A program made the translations under genes and the position numbers. A stretch of 64,000 nt of DNA from Ipomoea triloba. Taxonomy: Eukaryota; Streptophyta; Magnoliopsida; Solanales; Convolvulaceae. The stretch covers positions 18,780,699 to 18,844,698 of the forward strand of contig NC_044922.1 in assembly GCF_003576645.1 (NCBI RefSeq), read 5' to 3'. Under the pieces are notes generated by a model, which saw only the letters and a program-made list of their open reading frames with translations, did no database searches and was not told where the DNA came from. Positions 47,083 through 59,360 of the stretch are shown in pieces (within the stretch, counting starts at the first letter, position 1; the number at the start of each line of letters is the position of its first letter).

Positions 47083-47290
47083 AGTGTTCCATGGGCTTGC
47101 TTGGGATTTCTCTGATCTGTTGGTGTTTCAATTCCATGGAGGAATTTGTAAGAAGGGCCTTTAATTTGATCCCTTGGGACTTCATCAGCTTTTGTATGTG
47201 ACGTGGAGTCCACTATAGCTTTCCACACAACCAAGCAATTACCAGCACAAAAGAAATGAAAACTATGGCTGCTATTGGGATCGCTATTTT
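47083..47290 (-). pseudogene. Decayed CYP749-like exon 1 fragment
   Basis: About 200 bp match P450 exon 1 (46195-46405) in order, for example TTCCATGGAGGAAT, GTAAGAAGGGCC, CTTCATCAGCTTTTGTAT and CACAACCAAGCA, with indels that break the frame. No other exons are seen nearby, so a tandem copy of the gene was lost or only exon 1 was duplicated. Confidence 0.85.
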
Positions 47291-47695
47291 TTTGTAATTT
47301 TGCTAATATTTCACAGAACGTTCTGACTATGACAGGAAGAGATTGAGAATTTTATACCCCAACTATAAGACAATTGTAGCAAAGATAACAGCTTTGGCTT
47401 CTGGTGGATTGAGGAAGCTACAACCTCGGATGATCATCCCACTAAACTAAATAATTGTACTTGGTAGTACGAGTACCAAAAAAAAAACAACAAATACATA
47501 ATGTATTTTGTGGTATCAATTCCTGGAATAGTGGATAGCTATGCTACAGGAAAAAAATTGAGGAATCAGCCCAAAAAAACAAACAAATTACACTTTTTAC
47601 TATATAACAAGTATCCACCCGGGTTCGGGGTTCTAAGAAGGCTAATAACAAGGCCGATGGTCAAATTTTTGCTAGTTTTAAACCATTGCTAAGTG

Positions 47696-50659
47696 TCATA
47701 AGGTTGGGAAAAATTTCTCCTTCATTCGAGATATGAGCTTAAATTTTTCCTCAGCTTCAACCTGTTGACGAATATCATCTCTTGAAGCTCGATCTGGGTG
47801 GAAGGTCAGTAAGGCCTTTTTGTAAGCTGCTCGTACCTGAAATCGCAATTGGTGTTCTCAGTGAAATTATCTTCCATGTCACATTAGAAATGAGCAACAA
47901 ATTAAGCAGGAATTGAAGTCGGTCCTTAAAACAAAGAGTAATCGTACCTCACTTGATTGTGGAAAAGGGCTGCTACCAACAAAAATTCCCAAACCTCGCA
48001 GCACAGAAGCCATATCTCTGCATGTTGTTTCTAGTTTACTCAGTTCACTTCTAACTTGATTGCGAATCACCTCCTTCATGTTCATATTTTCTTCATCCTG
48101 AGATATAACATAAAAGGAAAATGGTTGTGTTGAGAAAAATATATAAAAGGATTTAATCCACTTTTTTTGCCTAGTTTCAAAATTGGCCACTTGTCAAAGA
48201 GATTAAAAGGTATATATGGATCAGCATAAGATATCCACATGTAGAATGACAAATGATGTGTATCCTCTAGGGATGGCAATTCACATCCGCCTTGTGACTA
48301 CCCACTCGATCTGTAGTGGGTCAAGTGATAGATATAGGGATCCCTGATCCAAATCCATCCGCCCCATTGCCATATCTAAGCCCCACTTACAGCATAGGCT
48401 TTTGCCTTTTAGTTATGATGGAACTCATCATTTATGTATTGGATAGTCCAGACTCTTTATGTATCTCTCATAGCCTATAAAAACATGGGCTCTTGTAGTC
48501 AATCAATCAATCAATTACCATTCTGCATCTCTTATTCTTCTCTTTTATGCTTGATACAGTTCAAGGTTTGACATTACCCATGGGTGGTGGCTCTTTACTA
48601 CCAAGTACCAACCAGACTTATCCACCCCACTATTTCTAACAGATTGCATTAGTACCAAAGTTCCAACAATCAACTCTAATCAAACAAACGAAAAACACCA
48701 TATATGATGAAGCATTAAGCCAGAGTAGTATGGATAGAAAGAAAACAAAATAGAAATTAAATACTTTTAAAAAAGGTGCAGAATGTGCTATTAGATAATA
48801 AATTTATGAACTACATACCTTCTTCTGTGTCTCTCTCATTTCATCCACACGCTGTTTTTGTCTTCTCTCCATGTCTAATAAACGCATTTTTTCAGCTTTC
48901 TTTCTCTTCAATAACCTCCGCAAATTTTGTGCTTCTTCAGCCTACAAATAAAGAAACTCACATTATATGGCAAATGCATAACAAAAAGACTGGCAAGTAA
49001 ATAAGGCTAAAATGTCAGGACCTCCCAGAAGTCCAGAACTTAAGGATATTTAATCATAAACCCTGATACTTTAGATATGTAATTCAGGATCCCTGAACTC
49101 AAAACATCAATACGAAAGGAGGCATTAGGCACTATTCATTCAGATATGTTGTGTTCAACGATTCCGAATTACATTTTTAGAGGTTGAGGGTTTATCATGC
49201 ATGAGAAATATAAAACAAAGGCACTGGCCACATTTCCAAAGACAACCATAAAGCAGTATAGATGACACACCTGAATCTGTAATGCTCTTTGCCTAGAAGC
49301 TAGTTCTTCCTCTAGTGCCTTCTTGTATTCATCAGTTTCTTTAAGTCTTTCTCTTTCAGTAATGATACTACTATCATCATTCTGTCCATCCTCATAGCCA
49401 TGAGAATGCAATAGGTATTCTGATTTTTCCTCCTGCTGACTCTTAGATGGAGAACTAACAATCTCTTCCTCTGCCCCAAGATGTTTACAGGATTTAGATG
49501 GGTTCTCAAGTGAAGCTTCGCCATTGTCCTGATAATGACATTTTCCAGTGCCAATTCCTACCCCAGGTGAGAAATTTCTACCAGATGAAGTTTGACCTGG
49601 ACAAGGGCTAAATTTGTCCATAGAATGCATGTGACCAGGATAAGGGCTCCCATATTCAGTGAAAATACATTGGTCATCACTGTCTTGAGCTCCAGAGGAA
49701 CATGGATCTTCACGTAAGCAATCCCCTTTTCCTAATGAACTATCTTTTGTGTAATAGAAGCTTTTGACACCATGTTGTGACACAGGTCTTGTTACACACG
49801 GGTCGGCAGACTGGTTTTTCCCCTTATCCTGAAAATCCATTTCCAAATCATCAGCAAAGTTTTCATAAAAAGATGAAAAATCTTTAGGGTTTCGTCCATC
49901 TTCATTTCCTAAACTCGAAGCACTGGAGCTTTCATCTCCTTTTGCAAAGGGGGACATATCTTCTTTCTCATTACTGGCTTTACCCTGACTAGAAAAAGCA
50001 GGATGCTCTTCAGTTTGGCCACGCTCAGCTTGTAAATCAGCCATTGATGTATTGTCAAATCTGTTGACACCAGATTTTGTATTATGACCATCATATTTCC
50101 TCCTTGAGGAAGCTTTCTCCCATTCTTCTTGAAGCTTTCCAACAGAATCTACCATCAACTCAGAATCAGAATCAGATGAACTGCTCTCTGAATCTGAAGT
50201 CAAACCATACCGATTCCGGGAGGACGCTCTGCCAGAGTATGTTCTTTTGCATTTTGATAGCTTTACTGGAGCTTTATTTTCACGCACGAATTGACAATCA
50301 TCACCATTGTCATCTGGAGTCTTTCTTGCATCCTTACACGGTGGGAAAGGTCTCTGGCTAGATGATGGACGATTTAAAAAGTCACTTTCTCGGCCACTAG
50401 TGGACTGGTTGTTTTCATTGTTTTCAAAGTTTTCGTCATCATCTAAGAAAATTACTGTCTTCTGTGGGCATCTATTCGCAAGACTCTGCATGCTTGTATG
50501 TTGAACATTTTTGTGCAAATACTCAGGAGAATCAATAACAATAACATCATCATCTATCAGAATAACATTATCAGCTTGCGTGTTATTGCTACATCTCCTC
50601 AGCATATTTTCCCCATTAAAAGGTCGTGATCGAGTGTATCCCATTGATATCCCACTCAT
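47696..50659 (-). CDS. J-domain (DnaJ-like) protein with C-terminal J domain
   Basis: Four coding exons (50659-49271, 48941-48819, 48097-47948, 47836-47696) give 600 aa. The long first exon is a low-complexity acidic/serine-rich region (VILIDDDVIVID, a run of serine-aspartate near residue 170). Then comes a charged coiled coil (AQNLRRLLKRKKAEKM), and the protein ends in a J domain with HPD at about residues 567-569 (LTFHPDRAS). A C-terminal J domain after a long disordered region is the layout of auxilin-like and related plant DnaJ-superfamily proteins, which recruit Hsp70. The client is not evident. A splice acceptor lies just before the ATG (TTTTCAG|CAGTGGCAAATG), so there is a 5' UTR intron from about 51170. 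Confidence 0.88.
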
Positions 50660-51905
50660 TTGCCACTGCTGAAAAGAAAGAAGCTAGATCTTATTTTGTA
50701 AGCAAACACATGGATACTCTATGCACTATCACTGCACAAAGTAAATTTTTACACACATTTGCTCATAAATTACCACATTATCAAAGTTCTGGAAAACAAA
50801 ATTAAGCAAATAACACGTTCAGTGAAACGCGGAAGGGTGTCACTTCCCCAACGGTTTTGCACAAGTAATATCTGCATGCAAAAGTGCATAACTTAGAAAC
50901 AAGCTCTCGCAATAAGCTGCAGCCAAACAAAACCCAATTTAAACTTAGCTTAAAGCTAAATCCAAATTTAACCCAATTTCTCCCACCACCTTATTGACTA
51001 CTACCAGCAGATGAAAAATAAACTTGAAAAAAACACAAAAATTGCATAAATCAAACGCGGCTCAATGAAATCTTCAGAATGAAGTGCAAGTAAACAGAAT
51101 TTTACAGGAAAACAATAGAAAGTCAAAGAAGCCCTAATCGTGAAATTAGGCGGAAACAAGAAACGATTACCTCGAACTAAACACCGGAGCAATGAAGAAG
51201 ACGTCTCATACAAGCACTTCACAGGGAATCGCCGGCGACGAAAGACGAGAAGAACCCTAACATCGCGCGAGAGAGAGAGAAATAGAAGAAAAGGGGAGAC
51301 CGGGAGGCAATTTTTTAGGTGACAAATGTTCAAAAAAATAGGTCAGTAATGACGTAATAATAATAACGGCAAGTGTGCAAAGCACGCCACAATCTAAAAA
51401 TTGTCAAAGGTTGACTGATGAAGATGCAAATACCTTAGACCAATGTCTACAATTCTAAATACTATGGACTATTTTTTTTTTTTTTTTTTTATATGTACTG
51501 ACTGTATTACCTTATGGTATTTGTTTATTTATATTTTTTCAACTTACTAAAGCACAAAGAGTTAACAATGCTTCCACGGAGATTCGATCTAAAGAAATTA
51601 CAATTATTTCAATCATTTTAATACATAGTTTGATTACAAAATAAAATACACAACATCTCGTTAATTACAATCATCTCATATAATATTTGTATATTTCTAC
51701 AACAAAAAAATATCGAGGTGATCCTGATAGGATATAAAGATTGCCCAATAGGCCAAGCCCAAAATAAGAAAAATTTAGCCCAATACAAAAGGAAATCCAA
51801 TTTAGCCCTACACTTTCTCGGTTCTCGAATCTAACTTCTTCAATCGTCATTTCGGCCCATATATTTGGGCATAAGTACCGTTTCCGCTAAACATCCAGTT
51901 CAGCT
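50660..51905. promoter_or_regulatory. Head-to-head promoter region of J-domain gene and CLP1
   Basis: Contains the 5' UTR intron (about 50672-51170) and first exon (about 51171-51290, with a GAGA tract at 51269-51282) of the J-domain gene. A SINE copy (51469-51600) and the start of CLP1 at 51906 follow. The two transcripts likely start about 550 bp apart. Confidence 0.5.
51469..51600 (-). mobile_element. SINE copy between J-domain gene and CLP1
   Basis: T-run at 51473-51490 followed by the reverse complement of the family 3' end (ACTGACTGTATTACC), TTTTTTCAAC and AAGCACAAAGAGT. The 5' part with the boxes is worn. Confidence 0.6.
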
Positions 51906-54900
51906 ATGGCGACTCACGGCGGAAGCGGCAGCTCGAACGTCCGGCAAGAGAAGGTTGACAAGGAGTGTGAGCTCAGAATCGAAGTCAGCCCCGACACGCC
52001 TCTCCGGCTTCGGGTCCTAAACGGCACCGCGGAAATCTTCGGCACTGAACTCCCTCCTCAAATTTGGCTCACCTTCCCCCCTCGCCTCAAATTCGCCGTA
52101 TGTATTCTTTTCTTCATACTTTAATCTTAAAGTTTTATTCTTTTCTTGATTGGTATGTTTTTTCATTGAACTTAGCTCCGGTTTTCGAACTTAAATCCTG
52201 TAAATTAAAGTTAGTAAACTCTTTTTTTTTTTTGGGTTAGTTCTTTGGTGGCTTGGTTGTTTTAGTCAATGGACTTAATATGAGGATAATTAGGTTTATT
52301 AGTGCCAAGACCTTGTGGTCTTGTGGTCCAGTGGGCACCCGGTTGCACTCCTATACCGCAGTGTAGTCCATGTTGACTCTTTGTGCTTCACTAGTTGAGA
52401 AAGTAGCTATGCCCAGATACTACATTGTAACAGAGTCAGTAGTACCCAAAAAAAAGTTTATTAGTTGGAATTTGTGAGTTGATTTGAGAAAAAGTACAAG
52501 TGGCATTGCATATATACTTGCCCACAATCTACCACACAAGAACCAATTGATGTGCGGGCTCATTGCATATAGTGAATGGTCATGAATTAATGGATGGTAG
52601 GATTGCAAATGTGGTTGTGGGTATGTAGCATAGGGTAAGCTGAGATTTTTGTTATGATATGAAACTATGCTTGTGGCTCTTATAGTTGAGGCTTCGGGGT
52701 GATTATTTCATTTGTGGGTTAATGCAAAAGACTGATTTTTTAGTTCCCTGTAAAAGAATATGTAATACTTTGATGGATCCATAAAGCTGTGAGCTTTTGC
52801 TTGGCAGAAGTCTCATCATTGTCAAGCCTGGGTCCTGGGAAGCCAGTCATGGCTAACTTCTACTAAAAATGCCATGGGGTACATGTAAAGGAAATCTGAC
52901 GGTTTAGTATGCAAAATGCACTCTATTGTACTGAACTGCTGCATTGTACATATACGTATTTTATTTTAACACATCAAAATTCTAAAGCAGGTCTTTACTT
53001 GGTATGGGGCCACAATTGAGATGGATGGTCCAACTGAAACCGAGTATACGGCTGATGAGGTATCATTTCTCTCATCCCCTGCATATTCATTTTGTCTATG
53101 TGTCTTGACATTTTAAAATAATCAACTTTGCTTCAACTAAATTTTGCAAATGAAATGATACACCGTTTTTTGTTTCAATGGTTTTAGACACCCATGATCA
53201 GTTATGTAAATGTGCACGCTGTACTTGATGCTCGACGGCATCGTGCCAAAGCTTCAGCAAGTGATTCTGATACTTACCAGGTAATGTTTGAACTTCTATC
53301 TAGTATAGGGAAAGAAGCATTTGTGTGTGTGTGGTTTCAAATTTAGTTCTTTTTTACCTTCGACTTGTCAATGGTGTTAGATCTCCAATTTTTGGATTTT
53401 TTTTTCATGTCATGCATTATTGAGTTTTTCTCTTTAAATGCATGCATCAACTCAAACATTAGAAAATGACAAAATAAGCTTTAGAGATTTTTCAAAAATA
53501 AAAATAAAAATGCTTGCACTTTTGAGGTTTGAAATCGATGTCCATTGAAGTAAAAGCAAAGGATAGTGAGCCAATACAAAAAATCCAGCTTGCTGATTTA
53601 TTAATCCAATCGTCAGCCAGGTTGTTGAAACTGAAAACACATTTGAATTGGAGGGAATTTGTATAAAGTTTATGGTATAGGCATTTATCAAAATGAACTT
53701 CCAATGGTGTGTTATATTGTTTTGTTTCCTAATCTTTATTGTTCAAGCGGAAACTGTTGTTAATCATGGTATTTGAAATTTTGACTGTGCATAAATTATG
53801 TGATAACTCTTCAATGCTAATTGGTTCAGGGTCCCAGGGTTATTGTTGTGGGACCTACGGATTCTGGAAAGAGTACCTTATCAAGGATGCTTCTTAGTTG
53901 GGCCGCTAAACTAGGGTGGAAACCAACTTTTGTGGATTTGGATATAGGCCAAGGCTCTATAACCGTACCTGGTTGTATTGCTGCCACTCCTATTGAATTG
54001 CCCATTGATCCGGTAGAAGGAATTCCTCTCGAAATGCCACTAGTCTACTTTTTCGGCCATGTTACTCCTAGGTATAAATCTTTTGCTCTTTTTCAGTTCT
54101 TTTAACCTTCTTACTGCATTGAACTAGATTGATTTGAATGTTAGCAAAGTTTTACCGTGACTGTTTTAAAAGATGGAGATAAAGATTATGTTTTCAACTT
54201 GGTGATTTGCAGTGCAAATGTTGATCTTTACAAGGTACTTGTAAAGGAACTTGCCCAGACTTTAGAAAAACAATTTTCCGGAAACGCTGAATCTCGAGCT
54301 GCGGGGATGGTTATCAACACCATGGGATGGATAGAAGGTGTTGGTTATGAGGTATTTAACTTCTAGCTCGGAAACCCGTAGTCTTTAACATGTGTAGTGC
54401 GTATCTCTGATTATTTAATCTTTTGTTTCAGTTGCTACTTCATGCAATTGATACATTCAACGCCACTGTTGTTCTGGTCTTGGGCCAGGTATGTACTTTA
54501 AGGCCAATGGAAATTTATCTTTGTTGTCTCTCCGGTGTAACTTCCACGAGAAAATTCCTGTGAGAAATTTCCACAAATTATTTTAGTTCAATTAACGGTT
54601 AATGTTTAAGGAAAGCGTGAGAGTAATATATTAATGGATATTCGATATGAAGGAGAAACTTTGGAGCATGCTCAATTATGCATTGAAAAGTAAGCCTAAT
54701 GTGGATGTGGTGAAACTTCAAAAATCTGGCGGTGTTGTGTCCAGGAACGCCAAAGTACGGCAGAAGTCAAGGGGCTACAGAATACGGGTAAACCGTAAAT
54801 GACTTTTCCATGAAGTTAGACCAAATGATAATTTTTTTTCATCCCTGCTGTTTTTCGGGCTGGCTTATCAATGCAACTAAACAAAACCATGTTTTTTTTT

Positions 54901-55504
54901 CTTATCCCAGGAATATTTTTACGGTCCATCAAATGATCTTTCCCCCCACTCCAACATAGCAAATTTCAGTGATCTGTCAATTTTCCGAATTGGTGGTGGG
55001 CCACAGGCTCCACGTTCAGCTCTCCCAATCGGTGCAGAGCCAGCTGCAGATCCAGCAAGATTAGTCCCCGTTAATATCAACAGAGACTTGCTACATTTAG
55101 TTCTTGCTGTGTCTTATGCCAAGGAGCCAGATCAGATCATTTCTAGGTAAAGTAGCTATTTGATAAACCGAAAGGAAAACAAAACATCTAGTCATACGAC
55201 TTTTCTTAAAAGAACATGGATAAACAATTAAGCATACGAAGCTATGAACAGACTCTTCTGACCCGTTTCTTTTACCATGCCAGTAATGTTGCTGGGTTCA
55301 TCTATATCACCGACATCGACATACAAAGGTTTGACGCTTTCACCCTTCTTCTGAAAGAATCCTGCTGTATTTTAAGCTAGTATGGTCCTTAGTGTTGATG
55401 GCGATCCTTCTTTCAGGAAGAAAATAACGTATCTTGCACCGTGCGCTGGGGAACTTCCGAGCAAGAATCTTATCGTGGGAACCTTGGCGTGGATCGAGAA
55501 CTGA
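51906..55504 (+). CDS. CLP1: CLP1, pre-mRNA cleavage complex II / polynucleotide kinase family protein
   Basis: Ten exons (51906-52097, 52991-53059, 53188-53280, 53830-54071, 54213-54351, 54432-54488, 54653-54787, 54911-55146, 55284-55328, 55417-55504) give 431 aa. The N-terminal beta domain (ELRIEVSPDTPLRLRVLNGT) is followed by the central kinase-like domain with P-loop GPTDSGKST at residues 126-134 and FVDLDIGQGSITVPG. The C-terminal domain includes YITDIDIQRKKITYLAPC. CLP1 acts in the nucleus in 3'-end cleavage of pre-mRNA (with PCF11), and some family members phosphorylate RNA 5' ends. Length is close to that of plant homologues (known family value around 440). A SINE sits in intron 1. 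Confidence 0.94.
52305..52455 (+). mobile_element. Near full-length SINE in CLP1 intron 1
   Basis: It has the 5' CCTTGTGGTC... with A-box, the GTTGAGAAAGTAG core, 3' end ACAGAGTCAGTAGTACCC and an A8 run. Flanked by the direct repeat GTTTATTAGT (52294-52303 and 52456-52465). The B-box region is altered. Confidence 0.78.
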
Positions 55505-57885
55505 AGCGCTGCACGACCTCGAGGAATCATGAGCTAGGCTTTGTTTATTTCTGTTCAAGAGAACCCCATTCTGAGCTCTTTGCTGTGTCATTGTAAACTA
55601 GAATGTTGTTGAAATGATAGGGAATCTGGTTGCAAGAAATGTACAGTGCTGAGTATTGTGGATAATTTCTCATCATTTTTACTTCATAGTTCATACTAAT
55701 TACTAATCATGTTTGCCAAAAACCTTGTAGTCTAGTGGCACCCGGTTTACACTTCCACATGGAAGGGAGTGGGTTCGAGCCTCAATGGAGGTGACTATTG
55801 ACTTTCTGTGCTTCAGTAGTTTCATGTTTCTGAACAACCACAATCGCCTTATAATAAATAAATAATTTATTAACCAGTCCATACTAACTATAGATTATAG
55901 TATGAAAGTTGGGACTGTATCATGCTTTTTCTAACTTAGAACTGAGTGAGCATTTTAACCTAAAGTTAGAGATTGGTACAACTTGACCAAAGTTATTTAG
56001 TTAATCTTGGTAGCTAATAGTACATGGGCAAAGCAAAGTTGCAAACTACAATCTCTCACTTTCAGCCAAACTTCTAACACCCCAGAAGAAGCAACAATAA
56101 TGTAATCCTGAAAGCTACACCAACCATTCAATACAAGTAGGAGTCACAAAGTTTCATCAATTTGGCCTAAATCCCCATCACCTCTATAATGACAAAACTA
56201 ACTAATCAGTTGAGCATTCAAGAAACTAGCAACTGTTAAATGAAAGGACAAAAATTATATACATGAGTATGCTCAACCGAGAATTGGTGACTAGGAGAAA
56301 GCAGAAGCTGCGCACTCTAAAGAAAGGAAAAACCATGGTAACAATTTAGTACTATACAACACTACCAAGTGTATTTTATAAATTTGAACCCTAAATTTAA
56401 AGGCCCCTCGCGCTTTCGCCTAGAAGATCGGCGGAAGAGGTAAATCGTGAAATGTGTTTACCAAGTGCATATTATAACATCTACAAGTGCAACTGTCTTA
56501 AGTGTAGTTTACATATCATTGAATGCACTTGTAGTCTTGTCGAAATATACTTTTAGAGTTGCAAATCTTGGGTGTACTTTTACATGCCAATATACTTGGC
56601 AGTATTACAAAGTGCACACGCTTGAACACTGGTTTTTACTCGACCCGTGTCATATATAAAAGCCAGCATCATGCTGAGGTGGCAGGACCAAGTGGCAACA
56701 CCCCACATCACAACCTAGCTAAGCTAGTTTCTGAGCACAAAACATGGTATAATGATAGCTCCAATCATGCTAGGGTTGAACTATGAAGGCTGGGTTTTCC
56801 TTTCCACACCAACAAAATTATAATACCATTTTTTTTTTAAGAAAAGAATTGATATTTGCAGTGATGGGATGGATAGCCATTGAGAGATGATCAGAGCTCT
56901 CCTTTTCTGATTCCACATATCTATCTATTACTGGTTGTGTTACATTGGGTATTCAAATTTAGCACCATCTTCCCCCCTTTTGGATCTTGTGGTCAAAAGA
57001 AAATTTGGTGAGGTGATAGAGATAGGGACAGGGGCACAGGGATAGTCTGCTTGCTAGCCTTTTCCTTTTTATGTGGTGTTTTTAGAGTTGGACCATTTGG
57101 ATTGGCCATGGTGGTGTACTGCAAATTGGAAACAAGGGGAAGGAAAAGTGGTATGGATGTTAATAAGAAATGGCATCAAGAAATGTGCCTCATTGTCTCA
57201 TTCTCCTTTCTTAAACCCCATCTCGAGAATTCCACTTGATCTTGTTTCAAAATCAATTTATATTATTCTCTTTGATAGAGGAAGTAAATCACATGATATG
57301 TTTTAACAGTTTATAAATTGTCCACACTACATAAGAAAAACTTTTAACATACTTTGTTTTAGGGTATCCCGACGACAAGTTTGTTCCATCAAACTATATC
57401 ATGAATGTCGTGAACCTCAGGTTTATAAGAAGGTAAATCGAATCTACCTAACTTCAAACCGAACTTCAAACCGCACCAAACTTTATCTATGAGTGTGTTT
57501 TTATATTAGTGTTGCTTTGTGTTTTTGGAAAATTTGGACAGCTTTTCACAGGAGAAAAAAAAAAAGATAATGTTCGCACAAACGCAAGTTGAGCCCCTAG
57601 CGAGCACATAGAAAAGCTGGTGCCGATTATTTTTTTTTATTTTTTTTTATTTTTTTCTTTTCTCTCCTCTTTCTTGCCGGATGGACAAAAATTTATATTA
57701 GGTTTCATTTTTGTGGAAAAAACTGTCACTCAATTCATCAACTATTCAAACAATTCATCAACTATTCAAAAAAGAAAGAAATGAAATGAAATACACATCT
57801 CAACCTGTACCTTTCAGTGTATTCATATAATTGCAGTCATCTTTTTATTCAAACAAGAAAAAGGTTTTCAGAAGATTCAGAAGAA
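55505..57885. other. Spacer downstream of CLP1
   Basis: Holds CLP1 3' UTR and a 5' SINE piece (55712-55830). From 55850 to 57885 I see no supported gene, and short frames here lack domains and context. Confidence 0.45.
55712..55830 (+). mobile_element. SINE copy (3'-truncated)
   Basis: A clear A-box (TAGTCTAGTGGCACCCGG) and B-box (GGTTCGAGCC), followed by GTGCTTCAGTAG. TCATGTTT occurs at both ends and may be the target duplication. Confidence 0.75.
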
Positions 57886-58059
57886 CACATTATACTATGA
57901 GAATCAAAGGTTGCACTCCCTCTGTCATAATCTCACAGTAAAGCAAATGTATATTGCAAGGTATAAGTCTTGTCTTGATAATCTTTTCACAATCATTATA
58001 TCTGACCAACCATGGTACTCTAAGATGGATGCCTCTTCCATAGAGAAAAACACAATAGC

Positions 58060-58645
58060 ATGTCCCAAGACAGTGGTCTAGCAGATAAGTTACTATATTT
58101 CTCAGAGTTCGAACTCCACCACAAATAATTTGGAGATAAGCTATACCAATTAGGTATGAACTTTGTGTGTGCAACAGGGTTAGAATTTGAACATCACCAC
58201 AAACAATTTGGAGATAGAGAAAAACAAAGTAATGCGCCCTAGAGCAATGGTCTAGTTGATGAATTTTTGCATGAATGGGAGTTCGAATTGGTCTAATAGA
58301 TGAGTTGTTGCATTTGAAGCTCTTTAAACTCTTTTCCAGTGGGAGTTCAAACTCCATCATAGACAATCTGGAGATAGAGCGGTGGGATTGGGATCCTTTT
58401 TGAATGGAGTGGGAGTTTGAACTCCACTGCAGAGAATCTGGAGATGGAGAATCCTTTTCAAGTGGAGTGTGAGTTTGAACTCCACCACAGACAATCTGGA
58501 GATGAGCTCCACCAACTTGCGCTCTAGGGGTGGGATTGGGCTCCTTATGCGTAATAGGGTGAAGCAATTTGAACCCCACCACAAACAATCTGGAGATAAG
58601 CTCCACCAATTTGGTCTAGGGTTGGACTCATTGTGAACAGAAAAA
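58060..58645. repeat. Six-copy array of a tRNA-like unit
   Basis: Degenerate copies of a unit near GAACTCCACCACAAACAATT followed by TGGAGATA occur at about 58110, 58190, 58350, 58425, 58480 and 58570. Several are preceded by text like AGTGGTCTAGCAGATAAG, so A-box and B-box-like pieces recur. A 239-aa minus-strand frame across it comes from the repeats and is not a gene. Confidence 0.7.
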
Positions 58646-59360
58646 TACAATTTGTATTAAGGTCGAAGTTAGGTAAATTTAATTTACCTCCTCAATTTTT
58701 TGAGAGGTGGGTTCATGGGTAGTTTCTTCCCCACCCACTCACCCAAACTCTTATTCCTGCAGAACAGGGAAAACTAGTTTGGAAAGTGACACTTCAAAGA
58801 CTCTTCACCACAGCCTTCATTCTTCAGAACAGTGGAAAACATAGAAGAATCAAGTCAAACATAGTGTTCCATGTCCTACTCAATAATCAAGAATAGCAAG
58901 GGCAACAAACAAACCAGCCCATTGATTGCAAAAACCAAGGAAAGTTAAGCAGCAGTAATAGTTGACCAAATAGTTAGAAAAAAGTCATTAAATCATAAGC
59001 TGGGAAATATAAATCTGTACACACCACTGCTTCTGTGACAGTTGCTAGGCAATAAATCACTACACTGTATTGATGAATGCAGCTTTGGATCAACATGGTG
59101 TTGGTCCATTCCAGTTGAAAAAAAAAAAAAAAAAAAGCAAGAAAGAAACCACATTTACATTCACTAGCTATGATGTCCTTGTAGACCTGAAGAAAAGGAA
59201 GAAACTTTCTTGTGACTTTGAGTAAAAGAGAGCCTAAAAGAGGGGGGCTAGAATATACAAAGAGAAGAGGACTGTGACTGTGACTGTGACTGTGACTGTG
59301 AATTGCCCTTTCAAGAATCTAGAGAAGAGAACTATGGCTGTGAATTGCCCTTTTCCCTTT
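58646..59360 (-). other. 3' flank of the ACR gene
   Basis: Likely 3' UTR of the ACR gene with a (TGTGAC)n microsatellite at about 59272-59299 and an A-run at 59119-59136. No other feature seen. Confidence 0.5.

Noticed and set aside
49312..50142. Second minus-strand frames in the J-domain gene
   Set aside because: They overlap the long first coding exon in other frames and have no domain.
57890..58609. 239-aa minus-strand frame
   Set aside because: It lies over the six-copy repeat array. The repeated peptides come from the DNA repeat.
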